Origin: Desulfobacterales bacterium
Lineage (GTDB): Bacteria; Desulfobacterota; Desulfobacteria; Desulfobacterales; JAFDCJ01
NCBI GenBank assembly: GCA_020345785.1
Contig: CP070771.1
Coordinates: 6,531,482-6,559,138 of the forward strand
Direction of reading: 5' to 3'
DNA: 27,657 nt
A model generated the notes under the pieces. That model did no database searches. It was not told the origin of the DNA and saw nothing but the letters and a program-made list of their open reading frames with translations. Each line of letters begins with the position of its first letter. Position 1 is the first letter of the stretch. Positions 8,722-16,389 of this stretch are shown piece after piece. A program made the position numbers and the translations under genes.

Positions 8722-9264
8722 AATTGAAGCGATAACTCCATTCATAAGCAACCGGCTATACCGGTGAGAATTGAAAAGTTTTTACCGTTAGCGGGAGTAT
8801 GTGTCGGTGGTCCAAATTTAAACGATACCGGTGGCTTATGAATGGAGGTTCAATCGAGTGAACAATCGATTGGTATATAAAAAAATAATATGCCTGGGCC
8901 AATGCTCCCTTGCTGCGGTACCCCAGGTCCGAGACTTACAAGAACTTTTGGCACCTCAAGATCATTTTTAATTTCGAATAGCTCTTGAAAATAAATATTG
9001 CCCCACCCCTTGAAATGCCACATAGTGGCACTATACTCATCGTTATAAACGGCACATTTATTTGATACAAAAATTCAACTCTTCCTGGCACGCACGCTTA
9101 CAGCCCTCTGCAATTAACATGAGCGGCTCGAATTAAAATCTTTGACCGTGACCCGCTTTCTGCTCTTTTGACAATTTTTGCGCAGCCCCTGATACCGCAG
9201 ACAAATAGAATGTGCCTCGACGTGTCAATTAATATCAACTCTCAGGAAATCAGGAGGTACGACA
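8722..9264. other. Intergenic region with an inverted-repeat element and no gene
   Basis: These 543 bases hold no supported gene. The first part contains a 20-base inverted repeat (8736-8847). A TTGACA box lies at 9168-9173, but the hexamer 17 bases on (GATACC) is poor, so a promoter for the TPR gene is only possible. The TPR gene's ribosome binding site AGGAGG lies 7 bases before its ATG. Confidence 0.5.
8736..8847. repeat. 20-bp inverted repeat enclosing 72 bases (MITE-like or large hairpin)
   Basis: CTCCATTCATAAGCAACCGG (8736-8755) is matched in inverted orientation by CCGGTGGCTTATGAATGGAG (8828-8847), with one mismatch in 20. A smaller perfect hairpin, ACCGG CTATA CCGGT, lies at 8751-8765. 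The 112-base unit begins 15 bases after the gpsA-like stop. Size and symmetry resemble a miniature mobile element, but no target-site duplication was recognised. It could also end gpsA transcription, though no T-run follows. Confidence 0.65.
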
Positions 9265-11007
9265 ATGAAACTTCAATGGGATAAACCTTCCTATATATTT
9301 ATCACCTTAACCGCGGTTGTTGTGGCCGGTATCTTAGGCACCCTGCCGGCGGTATTCGCCACATCGGATTTCCAAAATGATGTTCAATCGACGGCCGTAC
9401 CGGGCCAAATTGCACCCCGGCTTCAGAACCTGGGGGATCACAAGTTTCCCGTTACGACCAATTCGCCCCGGGCCCAACTCTTCATCAACCAGGGCATGAT
9501 GCTGACCTATGGCTTTAACCATGCCGAGGCCGGCCGCTCTTTTAGCGAGGCGGCGCGTCTCGATCCTGATTGCGCCATGGCCTACTGGGGAATGGCGCTG
9601 GTGCTCGGCCCCAACATCAACATGGCGATGCCGCCCGAAGCCGAACCACAAGCCTACGAGTTGATCCAAAAAGCAATGGCGCTGAAAAAGAACGCCTCTG
9701 AAAAAGAGCAGGCTTATATCGATGCGCTGGCGCTGCGTTATTTCGGAGATGAAAAACCGGATCGCCACGCCCTGGACCGGGCCTATGTCAAAGCGATGCG
9801 TGACCTGCACAACCGTTACCCCGCCGACCTCGACGCGGCCACCCTTTACGCCGAGGCGGTCATGGATCTGCGGCCCTGGAATTACTGGACGCGCGATCTG
9901 CAGCCATATCCCGAAACAGAGGAGGTTTTGCGAGTGCTGGAGTCCGTGCTGGCGCGCAATCCGAACCATCCCGGGGCCATTCACCTCTACATCCACGCGG
10001 TCGAGCTGGCCCGGCCGGAGCTGGCCGAAGCCGGGGCTGAAAGGCTCTGGAACTTGGCGCCAGGCGCCGGCCACCTCGTTCATATGCCCTCTCATATCTT
10101 CCGCCGCATCGGCCGCTATAGTGATGCATCTCGAAGCAACCAGGACGCGGTCGCAGCCGACGAAGATTACATTACCCAGTGCCGAGCTCAGGGCGTCTAC
10201 CCGTTGGCCTATTACCCTCACAACATCCACTTCCTGTGGGACTCGGCCACGATGGAAGGTCGCAGCCGGGTAGCCATCGAGGCCGCCCGCAAGGCAGCGG
10301 CCAGCATCCCGGAGGACGCTTGGCGCGAGATACCGCTTTTGCATCAATTTCTGGTGGCGCCGCTTTTCGCATACACGCGGTTCGGGCAATGGGAGACGAT
10401 TTTAAACGAACCGAAGCCGCCAGAAGAAAGTCATTTCTGGACTGGTGTCTGGCACTTTGCGCGCGGGCTGGCCTTCACTGCCACAGGAAAATCGAATGAC
10501 GCCAGCCGGGAACTGGAACAACTGCGCCACATTGCAGCCCAAAAGTCCCTGGAAGATTACCGGGTGACGTTTTCCAGAAACGGGGCCCAGGCGATGCTCG
10601 AAATCGCAGTCGAGGTGCTGGCAGGTGAACTGGCCGCAAAGCGCGGAAACTACGACCAGGCAGTCGCCCGGCTTCACCGTGCGGCCCTGCTGGAGGATAA
10701 CCTGATCTACAACGAACCGCCCGACTGGCACGTGCCGGTGCGACAATCACTGGGCGCGGTGCTGCTGGCCGCCGGCAGGCCTGATGAAGCGGAGTCTATT
10801 TACTGGCAAGATTTGAGCCGGAATCGAGAAAACGGCTGGTCTTTGTTCGGTCTGCTGCAGAGCCTGCGCGCCCAGGGCAAGACCGAACAGGCTGCCGCGA
10901 TCGAAGAGCGGTTCCGCAAAGCTTGGAACCAGGCGGATGTGACGTTGACCGCCTCGCGTTTTATGGGTGAGTCGAACACCCGCTTGGCGGCAAGGTCAGG
11001 CAATTAG
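9265..11007 (+). CDS. Exported tetratricopeptide-repeat protein with histidine-rich conserved blocks
   Basis: A 580-residue protein with an N-terminal signal sequence: basic start, hydrophobic segment 11-27, and likely cleavage after AVFA at about residue 32. It is therefore periplasmic or anchored. TPR-like helical pairs run through the protein, for example ANHAEAGRSFSEAARLDP-like sequence at 84-101 and helices after residue 480. The middle holds unusually regular histidines: HPGAIHLYIHAVE (235-247), GHLVHMPSHIF (269-279) and YYPHNIHFLW (316-325). The same region has the TPR-like block RIGRYSDASRSNQDA. Such spacing could bind a metal, but no known enzyme is recognised. The start ATG has AGGAGG seven bases upstream. 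It stands alone and converges with the flotillin gene. Function unknown. Confidence 0.85.
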   Translation: MKLQWDKPSYIFITLTAVVVAGILGTLPAVFATSDFQNDVQSTAVPGQIAPRLQNLGDHKFPVTTNSPRAQLFINQGMMLTYGFNHAEAGRSFSEAARLDPDCAMAYWGMALVLGPNINMAMPPEAEPQAYELIQKAMALKKNASEKEQAYIDALALRYFGDEKPDRHALDRAYVKAMRDLHNRYPADLDAATLYAEAVMDLRPWNYWTRDLQPYPETEEVLRVLESVLARNPNHPGAIHLYIHAVELARPELAEAGAERLWNLAPGAGHLVHMPSHIFRRIGRYSDASRSNQDAVAADEDYITQCRAQGVYPLAYYPHNIHFLWDSATMEGRSRVAIEAARKAAASIPEDAWREIPLLHQFLVAPLFAYTRFGQWETILNEPKPPEESHFWTGVWHFARGLAFTATGKSNDASRELEQLRHIAAQKSLEDYRVTFSRNGAQAMLEIAVEVLAGELAAKRGNYDQAVARLHRAALLEDNLIYNEPPDWHVPVRQSLGAVLLAAGRPDEAESIYWQDLSRNRENGWSLFGLLQSLRAQGKTEQAAAIEERFRKAWNQADVTLTASRFMGESNTRLAARSGN

Positions 11008-11044
11008 ATCTTGAAACCGGGCTTCCGGTTCGATGGAATAAAAA

Positions 11045-11067
11045 AGGCTGGGACAGCTTCCCAGCCT
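11045..11067 (-). terminator. Rho-independent terminator of the flotillin gene
   Basis: AGGCTGGGA (11045-11053) pairs perfectly with TCCCAGCCT (11059-11067), a 9-bp stem with a 5-base loop. Read on the minus strand the hairpin is followed at once by TTTTTATT, as in a typical intrinsic terminator. It lies 46 bases beyond the flotillin stop. Read on the plus strand no T-run follows, so it serves mainly the minus-strand transcript. Confidence 0.85.
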
Positions 11068-11112
11068 GAAATTCTGACCATCGCAACGTTAACCATATTG
11101 GTTGAGTTTTTT

Positions 11113-12717
11113 CTAATCTTCGCCTTTCTTTTTGGCTCCTCCGCCACTCTTGGTCAACGCTCCGTCCAGGCTGATAATCTCCAGACCCAGCTCGCGCAGC
11201 AGGGAATCTATCAAAGGTGCCTTAGCCTTGAAGCGCAACGCACTGTCAAAAATGCCATCGGTTCCGGAGGCGGCTCCCCTTTCCCCCCACAGACCGTCGG
11301 CCTGCACGATCTTGATGCTGTCTATCTTCTCCATGGGTTTAACACTTTCACGGAGGATTTCAGGCATATGGTCGATGATGTAGCGGCGTATATCCGCCGC
11401 GATCTGCTCCGGAGTTAAAATGTTGCGGGCCTCGTTTATCGCCTGGGTTCCTTCGGCTTCCACTTTGTAGCGGATCTTTTGGCCTTCGGCTTCAATCTTT
11501 ATGGCTTCGGTTCGGTCTGAAGCGGCTGCCTTTTCCGCTTCGGCCATAATTTTAAGCTCGATGGCCTTGCGCTCGGCCTCACGGGAAGCCTCGATGAGTT
11601 CGATGGCCTTGCGGCGCTCGGCTGCCTCCTGCTCGCGGGCGGTGATCACTCTCTCCTCGGCGGCCACCAAGTCAGCCCGCGCACGTTCAGCCTCCGCTTT
11701 GGCCTGGGAAGTCTGCATGGAGTCCTGGGATATCGCCACTTCACGGGCCTGCTCGGCCAGTTTTAAATATTTTTCCTTTTCGATCTCCCGCTCTTTCAGG
11801 GCCCGCTCGCGATCCAGGCGCTCTTCCTCAATTTCACGTTCCGAAATAATCCTGGCAATTTCCACCTTCTGTTTGGCGAGGATTTCCGCCTGATCGGCCT
11901 CCTGCGACTGTTTGGCTCTTTGCCTGGCGATCTCGGCCATCTGCTCGGCCTTGCGGCTTTCAATCTCCTGTTGCAGTTCCAGGCGGGCATAATTCTCTTC
12001 GCGTTCCAACGCCAGGTTGAGTTTTTCCGTTTCCAGATTTTTTTTTCGTATCTGGATTTTGGTGTCCTGCTCAATATCATTGCGGGTTTTTTTTCGGCTT
12101 TCAATCTTTTCGGTAAGCTGTGTCAGACCCTCTGCATCAAAAACGTTGGAAGGGTTAAAATAGCTCATGTCTGTCTGATCCAACTGGGTCAGCGAGGCCG
12201 CCTCCAGTTCCAAACCATTGCGCGATAAGTCTTCTTCCACCGCCGCGCGTATTTTGCCGATAAACGCCTTACGTTGTTCGTGGAGTTCCTCCAGGGTCAT
12301 CTCGGCGGCGGTGGAGCGGATGGTGTCGATGAATTTGCCTTCCACGATCTCTTTCAGGTCTGCGGCACTTTTTGTTCGGGCGCCCAAGGTGCTTGCAGCT
12401 GTTGATATCGCGTTCAAGTCCGGGGCAACATGGACGTAAAACTCGGCGATTACATCCACCCGCATGCGATCCTTGGTGATAACCGACTGATCCTTAACGC
12501 GCTGTACCTCCAGTCGCAAGGTGTTCATATATACATCGATTACCTCGTGCAGTCCGGGAATGACTATCGCCCCGCCGGTTTTGGCTACCTTTTCCCCCCC
12601 TAATCCTGTGCGCACGAAGGCTATTTCTTTGCTGGCGCGCTTGTAAAAGATAAAGAAAAGGACGATCAATACGATCGCCAGCAGGATGAGAAAACTGATG
12701 AATGCTGACATAGACAT
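11113..12717 (-). CDS. Flotillin-like SPFH/band 7 membrane scaffold protein
   Basis: A 534-residue flotillin homologue (FloT/YqiK type). It has one N-terminal membrane segment (about 4-24) followed by basic YKR, an SPFH/band 7 domain (about 30-200, including VITKDRMRVDVIAEFYVHV), and a long Ala/Glu/Arg-rich coiled coil (about 205-450) typical of flotillins. The C-terminal part (to 534) ends in Gly/Lys-rich sequence. Flotillins oligomerise at the inner membrane and organise membrane microdomains, affecting the assembly of membrane complexes. The start is ATG 12717, with a second ATG two codons on (MSMSAF). The gene follows the SRPBCC gene by 44 bases on the same strand, and a strong terminator ends it. 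Confidence 0.95.
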   Translation of the reverse strand: MSMSAFISFLILLAIVLIVLFFIFYKRASKEIAFVRTGLGGEKVAKTGGAIVIPGLHEVIDVYMNTLRLEVQRVKDQSVITKDRMRVDVIAEFYVHVAPDLNAISTAASTLGARTKSAADLKEIVEGKFIDTIRSTAAEMTLEELHEQRKAFIGKIRAAVEEDLSRNGLELEAASLTQLDQTDMSYFNPSNVFDAEGLTQLTEKIESRKKTRNDIEQDTKIQIRKKNLETEKLNLALEREENYARLELQQEIESRKAEQMAEIARQRAKQSQEADQAEILAKQKVEIARIISEREIEEERLDRERALKEREIEKEKYLKLAEQAREVAISQDSMQTSQAKAEAERARADLVAAEERVITAREQEAAERRKAIELIEASREAERKAIELKIMAEAEKAAASDRTEAIKIEAEGQKIRYKVEAEGTQAINEARNILTPEQIAADIRRYIIDHMPEILRESVKPMEKIDSIKIVQADGLWGERGAASGTDGIFDSALRFKAKAPLIDSLLRELGLEIISLDGALTKSGGGAKKKGED

Positions 12718-12761
12718 TGCTAACCCCCTGTTTGTTTGCCGAATTCCTTCGTTTAGTGCAT

Positions 12762-13199
12762 TTAACCCGCAAAATGTTTCTTGAGTGCATCAAAGCCGGC
12801 CTGGAACACGCCGCTGCCGATCTGATCCGCCGTATCCTTTTCACTTCCCGGCGTGGTTTCAAATTCGGCCGTCCATTCGGCAAACGTGTGGTTGCCGTCC
12901 GTTATGGGAGTCAATTTGAGGCCGGCAATGTAATTTTTCACATCCAGTCCAGACTCGATAATCGCGTAGGAGAAGCTGTAGTCAAAGTCCGACAGGGACA
13001 ACAATTGTTCCCGCACCTGGATGCCGTCGGTCAGAGTGAGGAGACGGATACAGCCTATGGAATCGCTAGGCCTTCCGCCCTCAATAGTGCTGCGGGATAT
13101 CAGGGGGTGCCAATTCGGCATATCGTTAAAATCGCGCACCACCGCCCACACTTTTTCCGCCGGGGCCGGGATCACCGAACTAACAAAAACCTTGACCAT
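12762..13199 (-). CDS. SRPBCC-family (START-like lipid/ligand-binding) protein
   Basis: A 145-residue small cytoplasmic protein of the SRPBCC fold, seen from the typical opening VSSVIPAPAEKVWAVVRDFN (6-25), the NWHPLI block (29-34), the central SYAIIESGLDVKNYIAG strand region and the closing amphipathic helix GVFQAGFDALKKHF (129-142). Members of this fold (polyketide cyclase/dehydrase-like, PYR/PYL-like) hold a hydrophobic ligand in a deep pocket; individual roles vary widely. The ATG has GGAGG seven bases upstream. It lies 44 bases before the flotillin gene and 161 bases after the LivF-Tm-1 fusion on the same strand, so cotranscription with flotillin is likely and with the transporter possible. 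The ligand is unknown. Confidence 0.85.
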   Translation of the reverse strand: MVKVFVSSVIPAPAEKVWAVVRDFNDMPNWHPLISRSTIEGGRPSDSIGCIRLLTLTDGIQVREQLLSLSDFDYSFSYAIIESGLDVKNYIAGLKLTPITDGNHTFAEWTAEFETTPGSEKDTADQIGSGVFQAGFDALKKHFAG

Positions 13200-13219
13200 G
13201 TAGAGTCCTCCTTAATTCC

Positions 13220-13255
13220 ATTGAATATTGAAGATTGAAGATTGAATATTTGTGG
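13220..13255. repeat. 36-base intergenic repeat, copy 1 (ATTGAATATTGAAGATTG)
   Basis: The 36 bases starting ATTGAATATTGAAGATTG and ending ATTTGTGG match 21987-22022 at 33 of 36 positions in the same orientation. A shorter inverted relative, CAATTTTCAATATTCAATT, lies at 13342-13360 in the same 161-base gap, and a related stretch is at 19626-19657. These copies show a dispersed intergenic repeat family of unknown role. Confidence 0.7.
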
Positions 13256-13360
13256 TCTTCTATCTATTTTACTTTTGACTTTTGCATGAATACAATAAAA
13301 CAATCAATGAAATAGATTGAAATCCTTAATTATTCATTCTGCAATTTTCAATATTCAATT

Positions 13361-15595
13361 TCAGTGTCTAACGGCGATCTCATTAAAAGCCCTCACCAGG
13401 GCGTCGGCAAAAGCCGGATTGTTGATGTCATAAGGCAGACGCTCAAGGCGGCGCCGCTCATTCTGATTTACCGTCCTTTCAAGTGCCTCGAACAGGGCAG
13501 CGTCGGCATGGGCATCGTGGAAGACTGCTCCCGGAGTTTCAACCAGGGACATGCCGCCTTCGGGAATGAAAAATCGAACCTGGCCTTGCATTTGATTGAG
13601 CTTGTTTCCAATCCATTCGCCAATCTTCTTTGATTCCTCGGCCGTGATCCGAACGATGGTCACTTGCGGGTTGTGACGGTATATGTTGCGGCCCTGATAG
13701 CGCTCCGGTACCGTTTCAGGCGCACCGAAGTTGATCATCTCCAGGGCTCCGCATGCGCCGACATAAGGTACACCGGTTCGAATGATTGCGCCCATGCGGT
13801 CTTCTCCGGCGCTGAGCACTCCCCCCAGAAGATGATCGGTAACCTCTGATGTCGTAATGTCTATGACGCCTTCCAGGACACCCGAGTCCACCAATTTTTC
13901 CATGGAACGGCCTCCGGTGCCGGTGGCATGGAAAACCAAGCAGTCGTATTTGTGCTCCAGTTTTTTGACGACTGCCTGTACACAAGGTGTCGTCACTCCG
14001 AACATGGTCAAGCCGATGGCCGGCTTGTGTTGGACACCCTTTGGTTTCTCGCCGGACATCATCCCCACCAGGGCGTTGGCTGCATTCGCCAGCACGCGCT
14101 CCGATATGCGATTGATGCCGGCAACATCGGTGACCGAATAGAGCATACAAATATCCGATGCACCCACATAAGGCTTGACATTGCCGCTGGCCATGGTGGA
14201 GACCATGATTTTAGGTACGCCGACGTTCAAACTTTGCATGCCCGGAGTGGCCAAAGCGGTTCCACCCGAACCGCCCAGGGAAATTACGCCCCCCACATCC
14301 TTGCGCGAATCCAGAAAGCGTGCAAAAGCTTCTGACATGGCGGTTACGGCGGAGCCCCGGTCGCCGGTGAAGACTGCGCCGGATCCCTTGGGGTGATGGG
14401 CCGCTACATCGGACGGCTTCACGTCAGCCATCGATGGCTGGCCCGATGTGCTCAAATCCACGGTTTTCACCCGGATGTTCTGGGCGGCAATCAAATTGCC
14501 GACGAACATCAGTTCGCGCTGTTTGGTGTCAAAAGTTCCGACGACGTAGGCAACACCGTCCAGCTTCGGTACCGTGGAAGCCGCCGCCGGACCGGTTTTG
14601 GAACCTGGAGTCGGAAGATCCAAGGTTCGCCGGGCGGACAGATTGTCCACCCTACCCCAGCGGGTGATCTGTTGGGTAATACCGGTCCGAACTTTTTCGC
14701 TCAGGAAGCCCCGGGCAAGCGGGTTGCCGTGGGACCAGCGAGTCGCCACCCCCTCGCCGCTCGGTTGTAAACCGCTCGTCGCTGGGAGTCGGCGGGCAGT
14801 CGGAGGTGCGGAAGCCTCGGCGGCAGGTTGCGGCGCCTCTTGCACCGTTGCTTCCTCTTCCGAGCTGACTCCTAAGAGGCGCTGCTGAAGGGCGCGGTCG
14901 GCGGCCAGGGTAGCCGAGTCCAGTTCGGTCTCGATCCGGCCGTTGACCATGACGGCCAAACGCCTGGCCACTTTAGTGGCAACCCCAAGATTTTGCTCAA
15001 CCAATAAGACTGCCAGATCCTCCTCGCGCGCCAGCCGTATCAGCAGGTCTTCCACCTGCTTGACGATCTGGGGAGCCAGACCTTCGGTGGGCTCATCCAT
15101 AATCAGCAGCTTCGGGTTGGCCACTAGGGACCGGCCGATAGCGAGCATTTGCTGTTCACCGCCGGAGAGCTGGTTGCCCTCGTGCTGGCGGCGTTCGGCC
15201 AGGCGCGGGAATACCCTGTAGACACTTGCCGCATCCCAGGGACCGCTGCCCCTGGCCGCCACCCTTAAGTGCTCGTCGACGGTCAGAGAGGGCCACAGAC
15301 GGCGTCCTTGGGGCACATAGCCCGCCCCCTGGTCTACGATGCGGTACGGTTGCATGCCCAGCAGCTCCCGCCCGTCCAGCAGGACACTGCCGCCGCCTGA
15401 GCGCACCAGTCCCATGATGGCGTTGCAGAGGGTGGTTTTGCCCATTCCATTGCGGCCCACGATTCCCAGAACACCGTGATGTTCCAGCGAGAAGGATACC
15501 CCTTGCAGCACATGAATGTGCCCATAGTAAACATGCAGGTCGCTTACGGCTAAAATCGCCTTGCTATGGGTTGTCTTTTCAGCGATGGCTTTCAC
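13361..15595 (-). CDS. Fusion of a LivF-type ABC ATPase with a Tm-1-like (UPF0261) domain
   Basis: A 744-residue two-part protein. Residues 14-242 are a complete LivF-type ABC ATPase: Walker A GRNGMGKTT (47-55), signature LSGGEQQM (143-150), Walker B LLIMDEPTEGL (163-173), and LLVEQN, usual for LivF. Residues 243-345 are a Pro/Ala/Ser-rich then basic linker. Residues 347-742 are a Tm-1-like ATP-binding (UPF0261) domain with VGTFDTKQREL (352-362), the glycine-rich SLGGSGGTALATPG (439-452), FHATGTGGRSMEKL (555-568) and ITTSEVTDHLLGG (580-592). UPF0261 proteins usually stand alone at about 400 residues. The start is GTG 15595, overlapping the end of livG by 17 bases. The reading frame is continuous across the join, so this is a true fusion, not two genes. 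The fusion probably tethers a cytosolic enzyme to the importer; its reaction is unknown. Confidence 0.93.
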   Translation of the reverse strand: MKAIAEKTTHSKAILAVSDLHVYYGHIHVLQGVSFSLEHHGVLGIVGRNGMGKTTLCNAIMGLVRSGGGSVLLDGRELLGMQPYRIVDQGAGYVPQGRRLWPSLTVDEHLRVAARGSGPWDAASVYRVFPRLAERRQHEGNQLSGGEQQMLAIGRSLVANPKLLIMDEPTEGLAPQIVKQVEDLLIRLAREEDLAVLLVEQNLGVATKVARRLAVMVNGRIETELDSATLAADRALQQRLLGVSSEEEATVQEAPQPAAEASAPPTARRLPATSGLQPSGEGVATRWSHGNPLARGFLSEKVRTGITQQITRWGRVDNLSARRTLDLPTPGSKTGPAAASTVPKLDGVAYVVGTFDTKQRELMFVGNLIAAQNIRVKTVDLSTSGQPSMADVKPSDVAAHHPKGSGAVFTGDRGSAVTAMSEAFARFLDSRKDVGGVISLGGSGGTALATPGMQSLNVGVPKIMVSTMASGNVKPYVGASDICMLYSVTDVAGINRISERVLANAANALVGMMSGEKPKGVQHKPAIGLTMFGVTTPCVQAVVKKLEHKYDCLVFHATGTGGRSMEKLVDSGVLEGVIDITTSEVTDHLLGGVLSAGEDRMGAIIRTGVPYVGACGALEMINFGAPETVPERYQGRNIYRHNPQVTIVRITAEESKKIGEWIGNKLNQMQGQVRFFIPEGGMSLVETPGAVFHDAHADAALFEALERTVNQNERRRLERLPYDINNPAFADALVRAFNEIAVRH

Positions 15596-16364
15596 CCAGA
15601 TATATGCTTTGCACGTCGGGATCCTCCTGTACAGCTGAGGGCGAACCCTCTTTGAAAACAGTCCCGTTGTGCATAATGGTTACACTGTCAACGACTTTGA
15701 GGGCAACTTCCAAATCGTGTTCGATGATGATAAATCCAATGTGCCGCGGCAGGCCATTTAGCATCGAAACCAGACTCATTCGTTCGGCCGCTGAAAGTCC
15801 GGCGGCCGGTTCGTCCAAAAGAAGGAAGCGGGGAGCGCCCGCCAGGGCCATGCCGATCTCCAATTGGCGCTGCTGGCCGTGGGACAGTTCTCCCACCGGC
15901 CGATGCAGCACCTCATGCAAACCGACGAACCTTGCGGTCATCTCCGTCTGGTCCAACACCGTATCGTCCGGACCCGGGCGGCGAAATGAATAGCGCCGCC
16001 TGGCTACTCCCCGCAGTGCCAGAAACAGGTTGTCCCGCACCGAGAGCTTCATGAACAAAAGGGTCTGCTGATAGGTGCGTCTCAATCCCCGTCGAATGCG
16101 CTCATGAGTAGCCAAATGGGTTATGTCTTCACCAAAAAGCCGGATGCTGCCGCTGGTGGGCGGAAAATCACCGGTAATGGCGTTGAACAGGGTGGTCTTG
16201 CCTGCGCCATTGGCCCCCAACACGGCGCGCCGTTCGCCCGCGGCTATCTGCATGGATACATCCTTGATTGCCTCCAGGGCACCGAAGGTCCTCCCTACGC
16301 CCACGATCTCTAAGGCGAAGGGAGTTCCGACGGTATTCAACGGCGTGACATCCTGCTTGTCCAA
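15579..16364 (-). CDS. Branched-chain-amino-acid-type ABC transporter ATPase (LivG type)
   Basis: A 261-residue cytoplasmic ATPase of the Liv family, partner of the LivF-type ATPase fused to the Tm-1-like domain. Walker A GANGAGKTT is at 50-58, Gln99/Gln100 form the Q-loop region, the signature LSHGQQRQ is at 160-167, Walker B FLLLDEP at 180-186 and the switch His216 in EHD. The start appears to be TTG at 16364, with AAGGAG about 11 bases upstream; a second TTG at codon 9 is possible. It follows the binding-protein gene by 25 bases and overlaps the next gene by 17, so it is part of one operon. The substrate is not necessarily an amino acid; Liv-type importers also carry amides, urea and aromatic or other acids. 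Confidence 0.94.
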   Translation of the reverse strand: MDKQDVTPLNTVGTPFALEIVGVGRTFGALEAIKDVSMQIAAGERRAVLGANGAGKTTLFNAITGDFPPTSGSIRLFGEDITHLATHERIRRGLRRTYQQTLLFMKLSVRDNLFLALRGVARRRYSFRRPGPDDTVLDQTEMTARFVGLHEVLHRPVGELSHGQQRQLEIGMALAGAPRFLLLDEPAAGLSAAERMSLVSMLNGLPRHIGFIIIEHDLEVALKVVDSVTIMHNGTVFKEGSPSAVQEDPDVQSIYLGESHR

Positions 16365-16389
16365 TGAATCCTTATCTCCTTAAAACCGA

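Noticed and set aside
9168..9196. Sigma70 promoter for the TPR gene (TTGACA then GATACC)
   Set aside because: The -35 box is perfect, but the -10 hexamer at correct spacing matches only three of six positions, too weak to list as a promoter.
9334..10389. Long minus-strand open frame (351 codons)
   Set aside because: It is fully antisense to the TPR gene, which has a signal peptide, a good ribosome binding site and recognisable repeats; the antisense frame has none.
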